Made by a program: the position numbers and the translations under genes
Notes under the pieces: model-generated
Told to the model about the DNA's origin: nothing
Seen by the model: only the letters and a program-made list of their open reading frames with translations
The model's database searches: none
DNA from: Psychrobacter aquimaris
GTDB taxonomy: Bacteria; Pseudomonadota; Gammaproteobacteria; Pseudomonadales; Moraxellaceae
Reading direction: 5' to 3'
NCBI RefSeq assembly: GCF_016107525.1
Contig: NZ_JABASR010000005.1
Span: 124,001 to 188,000, forward strand
DNA length: 64,000 nucleotides
Shown here: one piece after another, positions 36,480-45,041 of the stretch
Numbering within the stretch: position 1 is the first letter of the stretch
How the letters are laid out: every line of letters starts with the position of its first letter

Positions 36480-36643
36480 TCGATTGGTCGCCTATTTTTA
36501 TCGATGACTTTGATCCTTTACGTTTTACTAAAATCACAGGCTACGCTGCGACGCAAGACTATATGAAATGGATGAACGTGCCGGTTGTGCAACTATCATT
36601 AGTCATTGCGCTCGAGTTATTTGGCGGTATCGCCATACTGTAA
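36480..36643 (+). pseudogene. DoxX-family remnant
   Basis: Two short frames join into a DoxX-like sequence. SIGRLFLSMTLILY starts at 36480; after a frame change, FTKITGYAATQDYMKWMNVP continues and ends VIALELFGGIAIL followed by TAA at 36641-36643. DoxX proteins are normally about 130 residues, so the first segment is shifted and the second half is missing. It lies where LysR-pirin loci often carry an intact doxX. Confidence 0.6.
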
Positions 36644-36691
36644 ACAGCTAAGAAAACAATAATTAAGATATATTGAGGGCAACTAATAATT

Positions 36692-37414
36692 ATGACAACT
36701 CAAAATCACAGTGCTACCAATGAGCAGTTACCGAGCTTTTGGCAGCGTTATCAGACGCCAGTGTTATTGACGGTGGTCGGCGGCGCCATTGATACCATTG
36801 GTTTTATTACCCTGTTTGGGTTCTTTACGGCACATGTCACGGGGAACTTAGTAATGGCAGGCAGTGGTTTGGTCAACGGTGAGGATGGTCTGTGGATTAA
36901 ACTGGCTGCTCTGCCGCTATTCGTTTTGACTGTCATGGTGACCAAGACTTGTATTGATAGAAGTCAAAAGCCTGTATTAATTCTGAGTCACTTGTTCTTA
37001 GCCGAAGCGGCATTTTTGACGGCATTTATGGTCGCTGGTTTGTATTATCAACCTTTTGTCGATGCAGGTGATATCACTGTGGCGATAACGGGCGCTTTGG
37101 GCTTGATCGCTTTAGCGATAAGAAATACCGCCAGCAAGACGGTGATTAAGAAGATGAGTCCAACTGTGCTGATGACGGGTAATACGACGCAGCTGGGTAT
37201 TAATTTAACGGATTATCTGAATAATCGCAGCCCTGAAAATGCTAAAGATCTGGCCCACAGCTCGGTATTGGTTTTTAGCTTTTTAATAGGCGCTTTGGTC
37301 GGTGCGCTTCTGTATCTTAAACTGAGCTTTTGGGCGGTAGGCTTGTTTATATTGCCAGTGCTATATCTATCAGTGATGGCGCGTGATAAAGAGTTTCTAC
37401 AACATATTGCGTAA
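36692..37414 (+). CDS. YoaK-type DUF1275 membrane protein
   Basis: The 240-residue inner-membrane protein has six or so hydrophobic segments. The family pattern is visible as GGAIDTIGFITLFGFFTAHVTGN near the N-terminus and MTGNTTQLGINLTDYL in the second half. Transport of a small molecule is suspected for the family but not established. A GAGGGCAAC site precedes the ATG. It is the first intact gene downstream of the divergent LysR. Confidence 0.88.
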   Translation: MTTQNHSATNEQLPSFWQRYQTPVLLTVVGGAIDTIGFITLFGFFTAHVTGNLVMAGSGLVNGEDGLWIKLAALPLFVLTVMVTKTCIDRSQKPVLILSHLFLAEAAFLTAFMVAGLYYQPFVDAGDITVAITGALGLIALAIRNTASKTVIKKMSPTVLMTGNTTQLGINLTDYLNNRSPENAKDLAHSSVLVFSFLIGALVGALLYLKLSFWAVGLFILPVLYLSVMARDKEFLQHIA

Positions 37415-37654
37415 TGGCTTTTGGGCTTACTTATTATTGAGCTTATAAGCTGGATTTATTATGAAATCAATGGTGATGGTGTCACTATTTAACGCTATGT
37501 TTATCATGCTATTGTTCTGAAAATTAGAATAGTTAATTGCATTTATCATTGTTTATCTATTAGCAGACAACAATTATAATAGACCCATTGTTTAAGTAAA
37601 TTAATTAATAATAAATTTACAAAAATTTAACTTATTAATATCTAAGGATAAATT

Positions 37655-38368
37655 ATGCAAACTGTCTATCATGCAGCAGATTCTCGTGGCGATGCCAACC
37701 ATGGCTGGCTCAAAAGCAAGCATACCTTTAGTTTCGCCAACTATCATAATCCAGACCGTATGGGTTTTGGCGCTCTACGTGTCATCAACGACGATTTCGT
37801 CATCGGTGGTCAAGGCTTTGGAAAACATTCCCATCGTGATATGGAAATCATTAGTATTCCTTTGTCTGGTAGGCTCGGTCACGGCGATAACATCGGTAAT
37901 AATGGCATTATCGAAACGGGTGAAATCCAAGTCATGTCAGCAGGTACTGGTATCACGCACAGTGAAATGAACGGCGATAACGAAGAAGCGGTAAAATTTT
38001 TACAGATTTGGGTGATCCCCAATAAAATGAACGTTGAGCCACGCTATCAGCAAGTACGCATCGATGAAATCATGCAGCCGAATGGATTTCATCAAGTATT
38101 GTCGCCAAACGCTGACGATGCAGGTGTGTGGATTCATCAAAATTCTTGGTTTAGCATGGGCGATTTTGATGAAGGTGTGACTGAGACGTATCAGTTAAAA
38201 GACCCTAGTAACGGCGTTTATATCTTTGTTATTAGCGGTAAAATCGTTGTAAACGGTAACATTTTAGATACCCGAGATGGGCTTGGTGTTTGCGATACTA
38301 AGAACTTTACGATGGACGTAGAAGAAGATGCTAGGGTGCTATTGATGGAAGTTCCAATGAGCTTTTAA
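37655..38368 (+). CDS. Pirin-family protein (YhhW-like)
   Basis: This 237-residue bicupin has the N-terminal metal-binding block FGKHSHRDMEIISIPLSG and a later GTGITHSEMN, giving the His and Glu ligands of pirin. The C-terminal cupin is degenerate, as usual. Homologues include quercetinase-active YhhW. CTAAGGA precedes the ATG. A second pirin gene follows 46 bases downstream. Confidence 0.92.
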   Translation: MQTVYHAADSRGDANHGWLKSKHTFSFANYHNPDRMGFGALRVINDDFVIGGQGFGKHSHRDMEIISIPLSGRLGHGDNIGNNGIIETGEIQVMSAGTGITHSEMNGDNEEAVKFLQIWVIPNKMNVEPRYQQVRIDEIMQPNGFHQVLSPNADDAGVWIHQNSWFSMGDFDEGVTETYQLKDPSNGVYIFVISGKIVVNGNILDTRDGLGVCDTKNFTMDVEEDARVLLMEVPMSF

Positions 38369-38414
38369 TTGTCATGAGCAATAAGTTTCAGCATCACATA
38401 ATAAGAGATGAATC

Positions 38415-39362
38415 ATGAGTATCGAAACTCTAGAGCCACGGTTGGCAGAGGTAGGCGGCATACCAATTGCCCGTTTGTTGCCCAATACTGGCAAAAAGCC
38501 AATCGGTGCGTGGTGTTTTTTGGATCACGCTGGTCCTGCTGAGTTTGGTGAAGATGAGACAGGCATGCAAGTCGGTCGCCATCCACATACTAACCTGCAA
38601 ACTTTTAGCTGGATGTTAAGTGGCGAAGTCCTGCACAAAGACAGCTTAGGTAATGAGCAAGTTATTATCAAAAATCAAGTCAATGTCATGACAGCGGGTA
38701 CAGGTCTGACCCAAGGCATCAGTCATACCGAACAAAGCGTTTTTCCAGATACGGGTGGCTCAGTAGATGCGGCACGCGGTCTGAGCATGTTACAGCTGTG
38801 GATAGCACTACCGACGGATCAGAAAATCGAGCGTAGCTTCCACCATTATCCTGAGCTACCAACGTGGACAGAGGATAGTGTCGAGATGATTCTGACGACG
38901 GGCAGCTATAATAGCCTATCAGGTAAGCGTTACGAAGCACCGACCATCCAGTATTCACAAATGGTGGGTATCGATGTGTACTTCATTGAGGACGGTGAGG
39001 TCATTCTCAACTTAGAGCCAAATTTTGAATACGGTATCTTGGTTACAGAAGGTCAGATCGTATCTGAAGGCAAGGTTTGCGCACAAGATCAGCTATTTCG
39101 CTTCAGTGATAGCGATGTTGCGAACAATAAAAGTATCAAGCTGGTTGCCAAAAAAGGTACGCGAGTGGTGTTTATCGGTGGTGAGCCGTTGAATAACCAA
39201 GTACTACTGTGGTGGAATTTTGTCGCGGACAATAAAGCAGAGATTGAGCAGTCAATCAGTGATTGGAATAACGGTCATGAGCGTTTTGGTAATGTAGACT
39301 CTGATATGAAGCGTTTACCAGCACCAGAATTACCGCAAGGTTTTAAGGGTGGAAGCCGTTAG
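38415..39362 (+). CDS. Pirin-family protein, longer paralogue
   Basis: This 315-residue bicupin has GRHPHTNLQTFSWMLSGEVLH and AGTGLTQGISHTEQS carrying the probable metal ligands. A longer C-terminal half contains GTRVVFIGGEPLN, typical of the second pirin class. It is only distantly similar to the preceding pirin, so it is not a recent tandem copy. The pair with a LysR regulator and nitroreductase suggests a role in redox or electrophile stress; the substrate is unknown. Confidence 0.92.
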   Translation: MSIETLEPRLAEVGGIPIARLLPNTGKKPIGAWCFLDHAGPAEFGEDETGMQVGRHPHTNLQTFSWMLSGEVLHKDSLGNEQVIIKNQVNVMTAGTGLTQGISHTEQSVFPDTGGSVDAARGLSMLQLWIALPTDQKIERSFHHYPELPTWTEDSVEMILTTGSYNSLSGKRYEAPTIQYSQMVGIDVYFIEDGEVILNLEPNFEYGILVTEGQIVSEGKVCAQDQLFRFSDSDVANNKSIKLVAKKGTRVVFIGGEPLNNQVLLWWNFVADNKAEIEQSISDWNNGHERFGNVDSDMKRLPAPELPQGFKGGSR

Positions 39363-39515
39363 ACATTGTCTATGAACGCAGTTTTTAAAGGTTCATCTAT
39401 CATCAATTTTGTGGACGAAACCAAAGTATGGGATTAGTTGGATTACTCCCATACTCGTTAATCATCCATATTAACCGCAGTTAAACAATCAATATTAATA
39501 ACGTGGAGAAACACT

Positions 39516-40127
39516 ATGTCAGATCTAAAAACATTACAGCAATTGGCTGAAAAACGTCGTTCTATCTATGCATTGAGCAATCAATTACCTGTCTCAAATG
39601 ACGAAATCGTCAAGCTGGTTGAGCATGCTGTTTTGCATACGCCATCATCATTTAACTCACAATCGACGCGTGTCGTGGTACTGTTCGGCGATGACCACAA
39701 TAAGCTGTGGCAAATTACTGAAGATACGTTACGCGGTATCGTTGATAATGAAGAGCAATTTGCTGCAACCAAACAAAAAATCGCTGGCTTTAAAGCAGGA
39801 GCAGGTACCGTGATGTTCTTTGAAGATCACAGTGTGGTTCGAGACATGCAAGCTGCTGCGCCTTTGTATGCGGACAAGTTTCCAATCTGGGCACATCAGA
39901 CTAATGCTATGCACCAGTATGTCATCTGGACCGCGTTGGCCAGTATTGATGTTGGCGCCAACTTACAGCATTACAATCCAATCATTGATAAAGCAGTGGC
40001 TAGTACCTGGAATATTGATGAACATTGGGAACTGAATGCCCAAATGGTATTTGGTGCTATCGAGCAACCAGCAGGTGATAAAGCGTTCAAGCCAATTGAA
40101 GATCGTATGCAAGTATTTGGTAAATAG
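39516..40127 (+). CDS. Nitroreductase-family protein
   Basis: The 203-residue flavoprotein belongs to the nitroreductase-like family that includes fatty-acid-repressing HBN1-type proteins. The start is KRRSIYALSNQLPVSNDEIV, with FMN-binding HTPSSFNSQSTRVVVL and late SIDVGANLQHYNPI. It probably uses NAD(P)H to reduce quinones, nitro groups or similar. A GTGGAG site precedes the ATG. A strong terminator ends the unit. Confidence 0.9.
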   Translation: MSDLKTLQQLAEKRRSIYALSNQLPVSNDEIVKLVEHAVLHTPSSFNSQSTRVVVLFGDDHNKLWQITEDTLRGIVDNEEQFAATKQKIAGFKAGAGTVMFFEDHSVVRDMQAAAPLYADKFPIWAHQTNAMHQYVIWTALASIDVGANLQHYNPIIDKAVASTWNIDEHWELNAQMVFGAIEQPAGDKAFKPIEDRMQVFGK

Positions 40128-40150
40128 ATTTTTTTGATAGTTTAATATCA

Positions 40151-40189
40151 AAAGCAGCCCTCAACTGATTGTTGAGGGCTGCTTTTTTT
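40151..40189 (+). terminator. Rho-independent terminator after the nitroreductase gene
   Basis: A perfect stem of AAAGCAGCCCTCAAC with GTTGAGGGCTGCTTT, a five-base loop and a T-run. Confidence 0.93.
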
Positions 40190-40272
40190 GGTAAAAATTA
40201 ATTTTAGACAGTAGTTTTTTAGATACTAAGCTTAACGATACTAAGCTTAAAAATAACATCAATAATGAATAG

Positions 40273-40725
40273 TTAGGCTTGGCTTTGTTTACGACCCATC
40301 ACGCTATTAGCCACCCATGCTGGACCAATTAATAAGAACTGTAAGTCTTCAAAAAATGAGGGTTTTTTGCCTTCAATTTTATGACCGATGAATTGTCCAA
40401 TCCAAGCAACTATAAAAATAGCCGCCCAAATCTTAAAGCCCCATGGGAATAATGTCATTACTGACAAGCAAATGAGAATAAACATGCCCATCGCTAAAAA
40501 TAACGGCGTGGATAGACGCATATAAAACAATAACACCAAAGCGCTCATCACTAAGGTAAACCAGACTGATAGCGACATGCCCATGCCTAACAAGCTGACA
40601 AATATAGTGGGAACGCATAGCCAGTGGATTTTTTTATTGACTAGGTTTTGATGACTGACAGAATATTCACTAAGCCATTGCTCAAGTGTGCGTTTAGACA
40701 ATCGCTTTTGCTGAGTACGAGACAT
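40273..40725 (-). CDS. Mpo1/YGL010w-like membrane protein (DUF962)
   Basis: The 150-residue protein has four hydrophobic segments and the conserved His motifs SVSHQNLVNKKIHWLCVPTI and GHKIEGKKPSFFEDLQFLL. In yeast the homologue Mpo1 is a dioxygenase in fatty-acid alpha-oxidation. A bacterial role is not established. A GGAGG site precedes the ATG. It stands alone. Confidence 0.88.
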   Translation of the reverse strand: MSRTQQKRLSKRTLEQWLSEYSVSHQNLVNKKIHWLCVPTIFVSLLGMGMSLSVWFTLVMSALVLLFYMRLSTPLFLAMGMFILICLSVMTLFPWGFKIWAAIFIVAWIGQFIGHKIEGKKPSFFEDLQFLLIGPAWVANSVMGRKQSQA

Positions 40726-40908
40726 ACTAACCTCCGTGTTAGTCCATAAATTGAGAAATCTCTCCCATCAGTTTTAGCATTAATTGAGCCAGTCCACCAC
40801 ATTATCTGATAGACGGCACAGTCAAAACTTATAGCGCTATCAATATACTCGAGTTGGTCAATTTTATCCTTTTAATCTGTCAGTACTTACAGCAATGCAA
40901 AACAACCG

Positions 40909-41640
40909 TTAACCTTGTTCACTGCGCTGCCATTCATACAGACCAATAAAGGCATTTATTTGATATATCATGGTTTGAATGGCAAAAATGTAATTGCCTG
41001 ACATTAGGTTGACGATGAGCCAGACAAAGTTAACAATAATCCATAACCACCAATTAAATGAATAGCGCAAAATCATCGCGGCTTGTGCAGTAATGGAGAG
41101 GACAAAAGCAATGACGTTGATCCAAAAGAAGGAGATAAATCCTAAGAATTTACTGTTATCATCTTCAACCACTGCATAGCCATAGCTAGCGAGTAAATTA
41201 TTTACCGTGGGGAAAAGTGCAAGACCGATAATAATAAAGGCGGCGGTAATCAACCAAACAGCTTTGCTAGCGGCCTTTGGTATCATGTCGCCATCAGGAT
41301 CGGTATGTTTTGACCAATAAAAAATACCGTAGACATGGGTGAAAAAGTTAAAGAGTGGTGCGAGCATCAAACCGACTGCACCAGACGTCGCCTGCACGAC
41401 GACTTCTCCCGCAGTTGCTGCCATTCCCAACCCGTTACCCATGACGTTTTTGCGAAATGACAGCGAAACCACACAGACCAAACCAACGAAAGATACGCCC
41501 AGATAAAACATATCAAGCGTGGTGTGTTCTGTCGTGAGCCAAAAACCTGTGGATAATGCAATCACCCCGCAAATGAACCAGATGACAATCCATTGCATCG
41601 CCCATTTTCCAGTAATATTATCTAATAGCTGAATACGCAT
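40909..41640 (-). CDS. pnuC: Nicotinamide riboside transporter PnuC
   Basis: The 243-residue inner-membrane transporter has seven or so hydrophobic segments and the late PnuC signature FSFNWWLWIIVNFVWLI-like stretch (here YSFNWWLWIIVNFVW) and QTMIYQINAFIGLYEW. It imports nicotinamide riboside for NAD salvage. nadR lies 98 bases upstream on the same strand, matching transporter with kinase. AAGGAAAAAGG precedes the ATG. Confidence 0.92.
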   Translation of the reverse strand: MRIQLLDNITGKWAMQWIVIWFICGVIALSTGFWLTTEHTTLDMFYLGVSFVGLVCVVSLSFRKNVMGNGLGMAATAGEVVVQATSGAVGLMLAPLFNFFTHVYGIFYWSKHTDPDGDMIPKAASKAVWLITAAFIIIGLALFPTVNNLLASYGYAVVEDDNSKFLGFISFFWINVIAFVLSITAQAAMILRYSFNWWLWIIVNFVWLIVNLMSGNYIFAIQTMIYQINAFIGLYEWQRSEQG

Positions 41641-41738
41641 AAAGCCTTTTTCCTTAAAGTATTAAAACTATAATGGGTTCTTATTTTGTTTTTTAATATC
41701 ATATTATTCTTGTATTATCGCTATTTTTACCATGCTGC

Positions 41739-42779
41739 CTATTTACCATAAACATACTGATCGATAAGCAGCAGTGCTTGCTGATAGCGCGCATCGTAAT
41801 CTGGCTGGTCAATCATGTGCGGTTTGATATCATGACGAGCGAAAATATCGACGAGACGTCGTTCAAAGCGTCCGCGCGCCTCAGGAGTGCCCAATGAGCG
41901 CATGCCGTCATTAACCCACGGCGTATTGTTATCTAGCATAATGGTATGATCTAAGCGAAACTCATCGATACAAGCCGCCACAAAAGGATGGCTGCGACCT
42001 TCGTACTCTTCACAAAACGCTTGAGTGGTCACAAAATCGGTATCAACAATGGTGACAGGAGCCGTCGCGTTAGCCGCCGCATCTCTTATAGCTTGAGCAT
42101 GCTGGAGGGCAATGGGACCATAGTCGTTATATTGTAGGCCGACTTCACTACCGCCCAAATCTGTGCCGACATATAAACGTCCCATCTCTAAAGCAAAGCT
42201 GGCACCATAATAATTGGCCAGTTTATGCACCAATGTCGTCTTACCTGAGCTTTCACCGCCGACAATCGCAACCGTTTTGGTATAGTCGCCGCGTGCTTGG
42301 GGATGAATGGCTGACCAATGCGCGACCGGATTATGAGCAATGGCATAAGAATCAAACTCAGGTTGTAGCGGGGTCGTGACGACTGGTATCGATAATTGCT
42401 TATAAACATCACTCTGCGCCAATGGGTGGTTTTCTGCGACAAACAATACCGTCTCTGCTGGTAAGTCGAGCGCTGCCGTTAAACGTTGTAGTTTGGCATT
42501 GCTGGCGGGAATGTTGATTGTCACATCAACAAAGCTATCATGCAGCGGCAGCTCAATCTCATGGGTGGTATGAATTTGGATAAATGGCAAATCAGCACAC
42601 GCCATCTGTAGCCAACGAGCTTTGTCTTGCAAAGTAATGGTAAAGTCTGGATGCGGTGCTGGATGGGCCATAATGATAATATGCAAGGTTTTCGCTTGTC
42701 CTGCCGCAGCCAATATACTGCGCATTTGACCTAAATGTAATGGCTCAAAATGTCCAATCATCAATCCTGACTCGTACAT
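41739..42779 (-). CDS. nadR: NadR-like nicotinamide riboside kinase / NMN adenylyltransferase
   Basis: The 346-residue protein has an N-terminal nucleotidyltransferase domain and a C-terminal kinase domain with the P-loop GGESSGKTT, which phosphorylates nicotinamide riboside after uptake by PnuC. It lacks the helix-turn-helix repressor domain of enterobacterial NadR. The adenylyltransferase motif, usually GxFxPxHxGH, reads GHFEPLHLGQ (residues 9-18), so the last catalytic His is Gln. AAAGGAAAG precedes the ATG. pnuC follows on the same strand. Confidence 0.9.
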   Translation of the reverse strand: MYESGLMIGHFEPLHLGQMRSILAAAGQAKTLHIIIMAHPAPHPDFTITLQDKARWLQMACADLPFIQIHTTHEIELPLHDSFVDVTINIPASNAKLQRLTAALDLPAETVLFVAENHPLAQSDVYKQLSIPVVTTPLQPEFDSYAIAHNPVAHWSAIHPQARGDYTKTVAIVGGESSGKTTLVHKLANYYGASFALEMGRLYVGTDLGGSEVGLQYNDYGPIALQHAQAIRDAAANATAPVTIVDTDFVTTQAFCEEYEGRSHPFVAACIDEFRLDHTIMLDNNTPWVNDGMRSLGTPEARGRFERRLVDIFARHDIKPHMIDQPDYDARYQQALLLIDQYVYGK

Positions 42780-43344
42780 AGCTTTCCTTTATTTTTATTT
42801 GTGCTTCATTGCACTAAGTTTTATAGGTAGATTTCTAAAATAGAAGCGGTTTATCAGCATGGTATAAAGGTTTAAGCGGATTTACAGGTAGGTTATTGTA
42901 AATAGGTGTTTTTTTATAAGACTTTTTTCTGATAAAAATATCACCAAGTTATTAATTTAACTGTGATTGTTTGAATTTTTTACCATTTATGAAGTTACAT
43001 CTATAACAATGTTTATGTGCTGACAATGGCTAAATATTGAATTTGTAACAAGCGTTGTAATGTGGCAGCAACAAACCTAATTTTGAAACATTTTGAAATA
43101 ATTATTTAAAATCAGCAGTTTACGAGGTTTTATGACAGATTAGGGCAAGCTTAAGTAGCATAAACTCACAAAGTACTTCTATACCTTCAACAGATAAATA
43201 TTTAATAGTTGCTATAATTATTCATAAGTTAAGAGGGCTAAATATCTTCATGACTACAATCAGAAAAAAAGCATAAAAAATAGAAGAACAAACGAAAATA
43301 ACAGAAGTTTAAACAATAATAGAAATGATAGAGAGGTATTTGAT
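42780..43344. other. AT-rich intergenic region before pspC-like gene
   Basis: The 565 bases between nadR and the PspC-domain gene hold no convincing reading frame and no hairpin with long arms. Several T-runs and TATAAT-like boxes reflect high AT content. Confidence 0.4.
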
Positions 43345-43557
43345 TTGGCTAAATTAGCAAAACTACATCGCTCACAGAATAATCGCATGATAGCAGGTGT
43401 GATGGGCGGCATTGCCGAATACGTTGGTTGGTCACCGACTTGGGTGAGAGTATTATTCGTGATTATCTCATCTTTGAGTGCTGCAGTACCTGGCATCTTA
43501 ATTTATATAGTCTTATGGATAATCATGCCAAAAGCAACCAGTGCATCCTATCAATAA
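43345..43557 (+). CDS. PspC-domain small membrane protein
   Basis: The 70-residue protein is a bare PspC domain: RMIAGVMGGIAEYVGWSPTW, then a hydrophobic segment and IVLWIIMPK. PspC proteins respond to envelope stress with PspA, but no other psp gene is nearby. The start is TTG with GAGAGG upstream; the nearest ATG (codon 15) would cut the domain. Confidence 0.88.
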   Translation: MAKLAKLHRSQNNRMIAGVMGGIAEYVGWSPTWVRVLFVIISSLSAAVPGILIYIVLWIIMPKATSASYQ

Positions 43558-43602
43558 GATTGTTTCATATTTTATAGCAGTATTTTTAACAGCAGTACCA
43601 TT

Positions 43603-43632
43603 TTGACAGTGCTATTTTGATAGTAATACTAT
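43603..43632 (+). promoter_or_regulatory. Candidate sigma-70 promoter
   Basis: A perfect TTGACA (43603-43608) and TACTAT (43627-43632) are 18 bases apart. Transcription would begin near 43640, ahead of the hairpins at 43699-43770. Confidence 0.55.
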
Positions 43633-43639
43633 CAAAATC

Positions 43640-43770
43640 CACTTAGATTAAATTTGTATCAAAAGAAAAGAACAGCAGTTCAACTAAAAAACAAAAAGCC
43701 TGACTCATCAGGATACCAAAGACATACCTTTCCTCCTGCCCAGATGCTCGCGCATTTGGGTATTTTTTTA
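43640..43770 (+). ncRNA. Candidate small RNA or glyQ leader with anti-Shine-Dalgarno loop
   Basis: Downstream of a good promoter lies a small hairpin (CCTGA/TCAGG, 43699-43712). Next comes an unpaired stretch containing CCTTTCCTCCTG, and then a terminator-type hairpin (CCCAGATGC, TCGC, GCATTTGGG, 43739-43760) followed by TATTTTTTT. A C-rich stretch complementary to ribosome sites plus a terminal hairpin is the build of a trans-acting sRNA. It could instead be an attenuator for glyQS, which starts about 215 bases later on the same strand. No coding frame is evident in it. Confidence 0.5.
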
Positions 43771-43985
43771 TCTGCTACTTTTGTGCCCTTTATTGCAGCA
43801 GTTTGATTATAAATGAGCCTTATAACGACTCGTTTTGGTCTGCAGCATAAATTTAGTTGATGTAAATATAGATAAAATAGTCAATTTTTAGTAAGGTGAG
43901 CAGGCAAATAGAGTCGTTGCCAAATAGGCTATACGAGTGCTATCAAAACTTTATTTATTCATATTCATTTCACAGTGGCTTTACT

Positions 43986-45032
43986 ATGAAAACCCAAACT
44001 ATGACATCCCAAGCGACAACCCCGATGATACAAGACACAGACCCTCAACCGATGACATTTCAAGATTTAATTCTGACTCTACAGAATTATTGGGCTGATA
44101 AGGGCTGCGTTATCTTGCAGCCTTATGATATGGAAGTCGGCGCGGGTACTTTTCATACCGCGACATTTTTACGCTCGTTAGGTCCTGAGCGTTGGAATGC
44201 TGCTTATGTGCAGCCATCACGTCGTCCAACTGATGGTCGTTACGGTGACAACCCCAACCGCTTGCAGCATTATTATCAGTTTCAGGTGGTGCTAAAGCCC
44301 AATCCACCTAATATCCAAGAGTTGTATTTAGACTCATTAAGAGCCATTGGTATTGACCCATTGGTGCATGATGTGCGTTTCGTTGAAGATAACTGGGAGT
44401 CGCCAACGCTGGGTGCGTGGGGGCTGGGCTGGGAAATCTGGCTCAACGGTATGGAAGTGACGCAGTTTACCTATTTCCAGCAAGTAGGCGGTATTGAGTG
44501 TTTCCCAGTCACTGGCGAAATCACTTATGGTCTTGAGCGATTAGCCATGTACGTGCAGGGTGTCGATAGCGTTTATGATTTGGTCTGGGCAGATGGTGAG
44601 TTTGGTCGTGTCACGTATGGCGATGTCTTTCATCAAAACGAAGTTGAGCAGTCTACCTATAACTTTGAGCACGCTGATGTGCCGATGATGGGTCAGATGT
44701 TTGATTTCTACGAGCAGCAAGCGGATAAATTGGTTGCCGAAGGTTTGCCATTACCTGCCTATGAGATGGTACTAAAAGCCTCACATGCTTTTAACTTGCT
44801 CGATGCTCGCGGTGCGATTTCAGTGACTGAACGTCAGCGCTTTATCCTACGCGTACGTACGCTAGCACGAAAAGTGGCCATTGGTTATGTTGAAGCACGC
44901 GCTAAGCTGGGCTTCCCATTAGCAGATGAGGCGCATCGTCAAGCGGCGCTCGATAAGTATTTGCCAAAAGAAGACACTGACATGGCAATTGAAGAATCAA
45001 ATACAAACCAATCAACTAACAATAATAAATAG
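43986..45032 (+). CDS. glyQ: Glycine-tRNA ligase alpha subunit
   Basis: This is the catalytic subunit of the tetrameric bacterial GlyRS. The conserved body begins at [19 protein letters not shown] and contains [40 protein letters not shown] and [10 protein letters not shown]. The start is uncertain: ATG at 43986 has no strong ribosome site, later ATGs at 44001, 44025 and 44052 are in frame, and 43896 (GTG) would add 30 unlikely residues. glyS follows nine bases after the stop. Confidence 0.95.
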   Translation: MKTQTMTSQATTPMIQDTDPQPMTFQDLILTLQNYWADKGCVILQPYDMEVGAGTFHTATFLRSLGPERWNAAYVQPSRRPTDGRYGDNPNRLQHYYQFQVVLKPNPPNIQELYLDSLRAIGIDPLVHDVRFVEDNWESPTLGAWGLGWEIWLNGMEVTQFTYFQQVGGIECFPVTGEITYGLERLAMYVQGVDSVYDLVWADGEFGRVTYGDVFHQNEVEQSTYNFEHADVPMMGQMFDFYEQQADKLVAEGLPLPAYEMVLKASHAFNLLDARGAISVTERQRFILRVRTLARKVAIGYVEARAKLGFPLADEAHRQAALDKYLPKEDTDMAIEESNTNQSTNNNK

Positions 45033-45041
45033 GAGCATCCC

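Noticed and set aside
43640..43985. Glycine riboswitch or T-box before glyQ
   Set aside because: No tandem glycine aptamer pattern and no T-box sequence was seen; the hairpins fit an sRNA or simple attenuator better.
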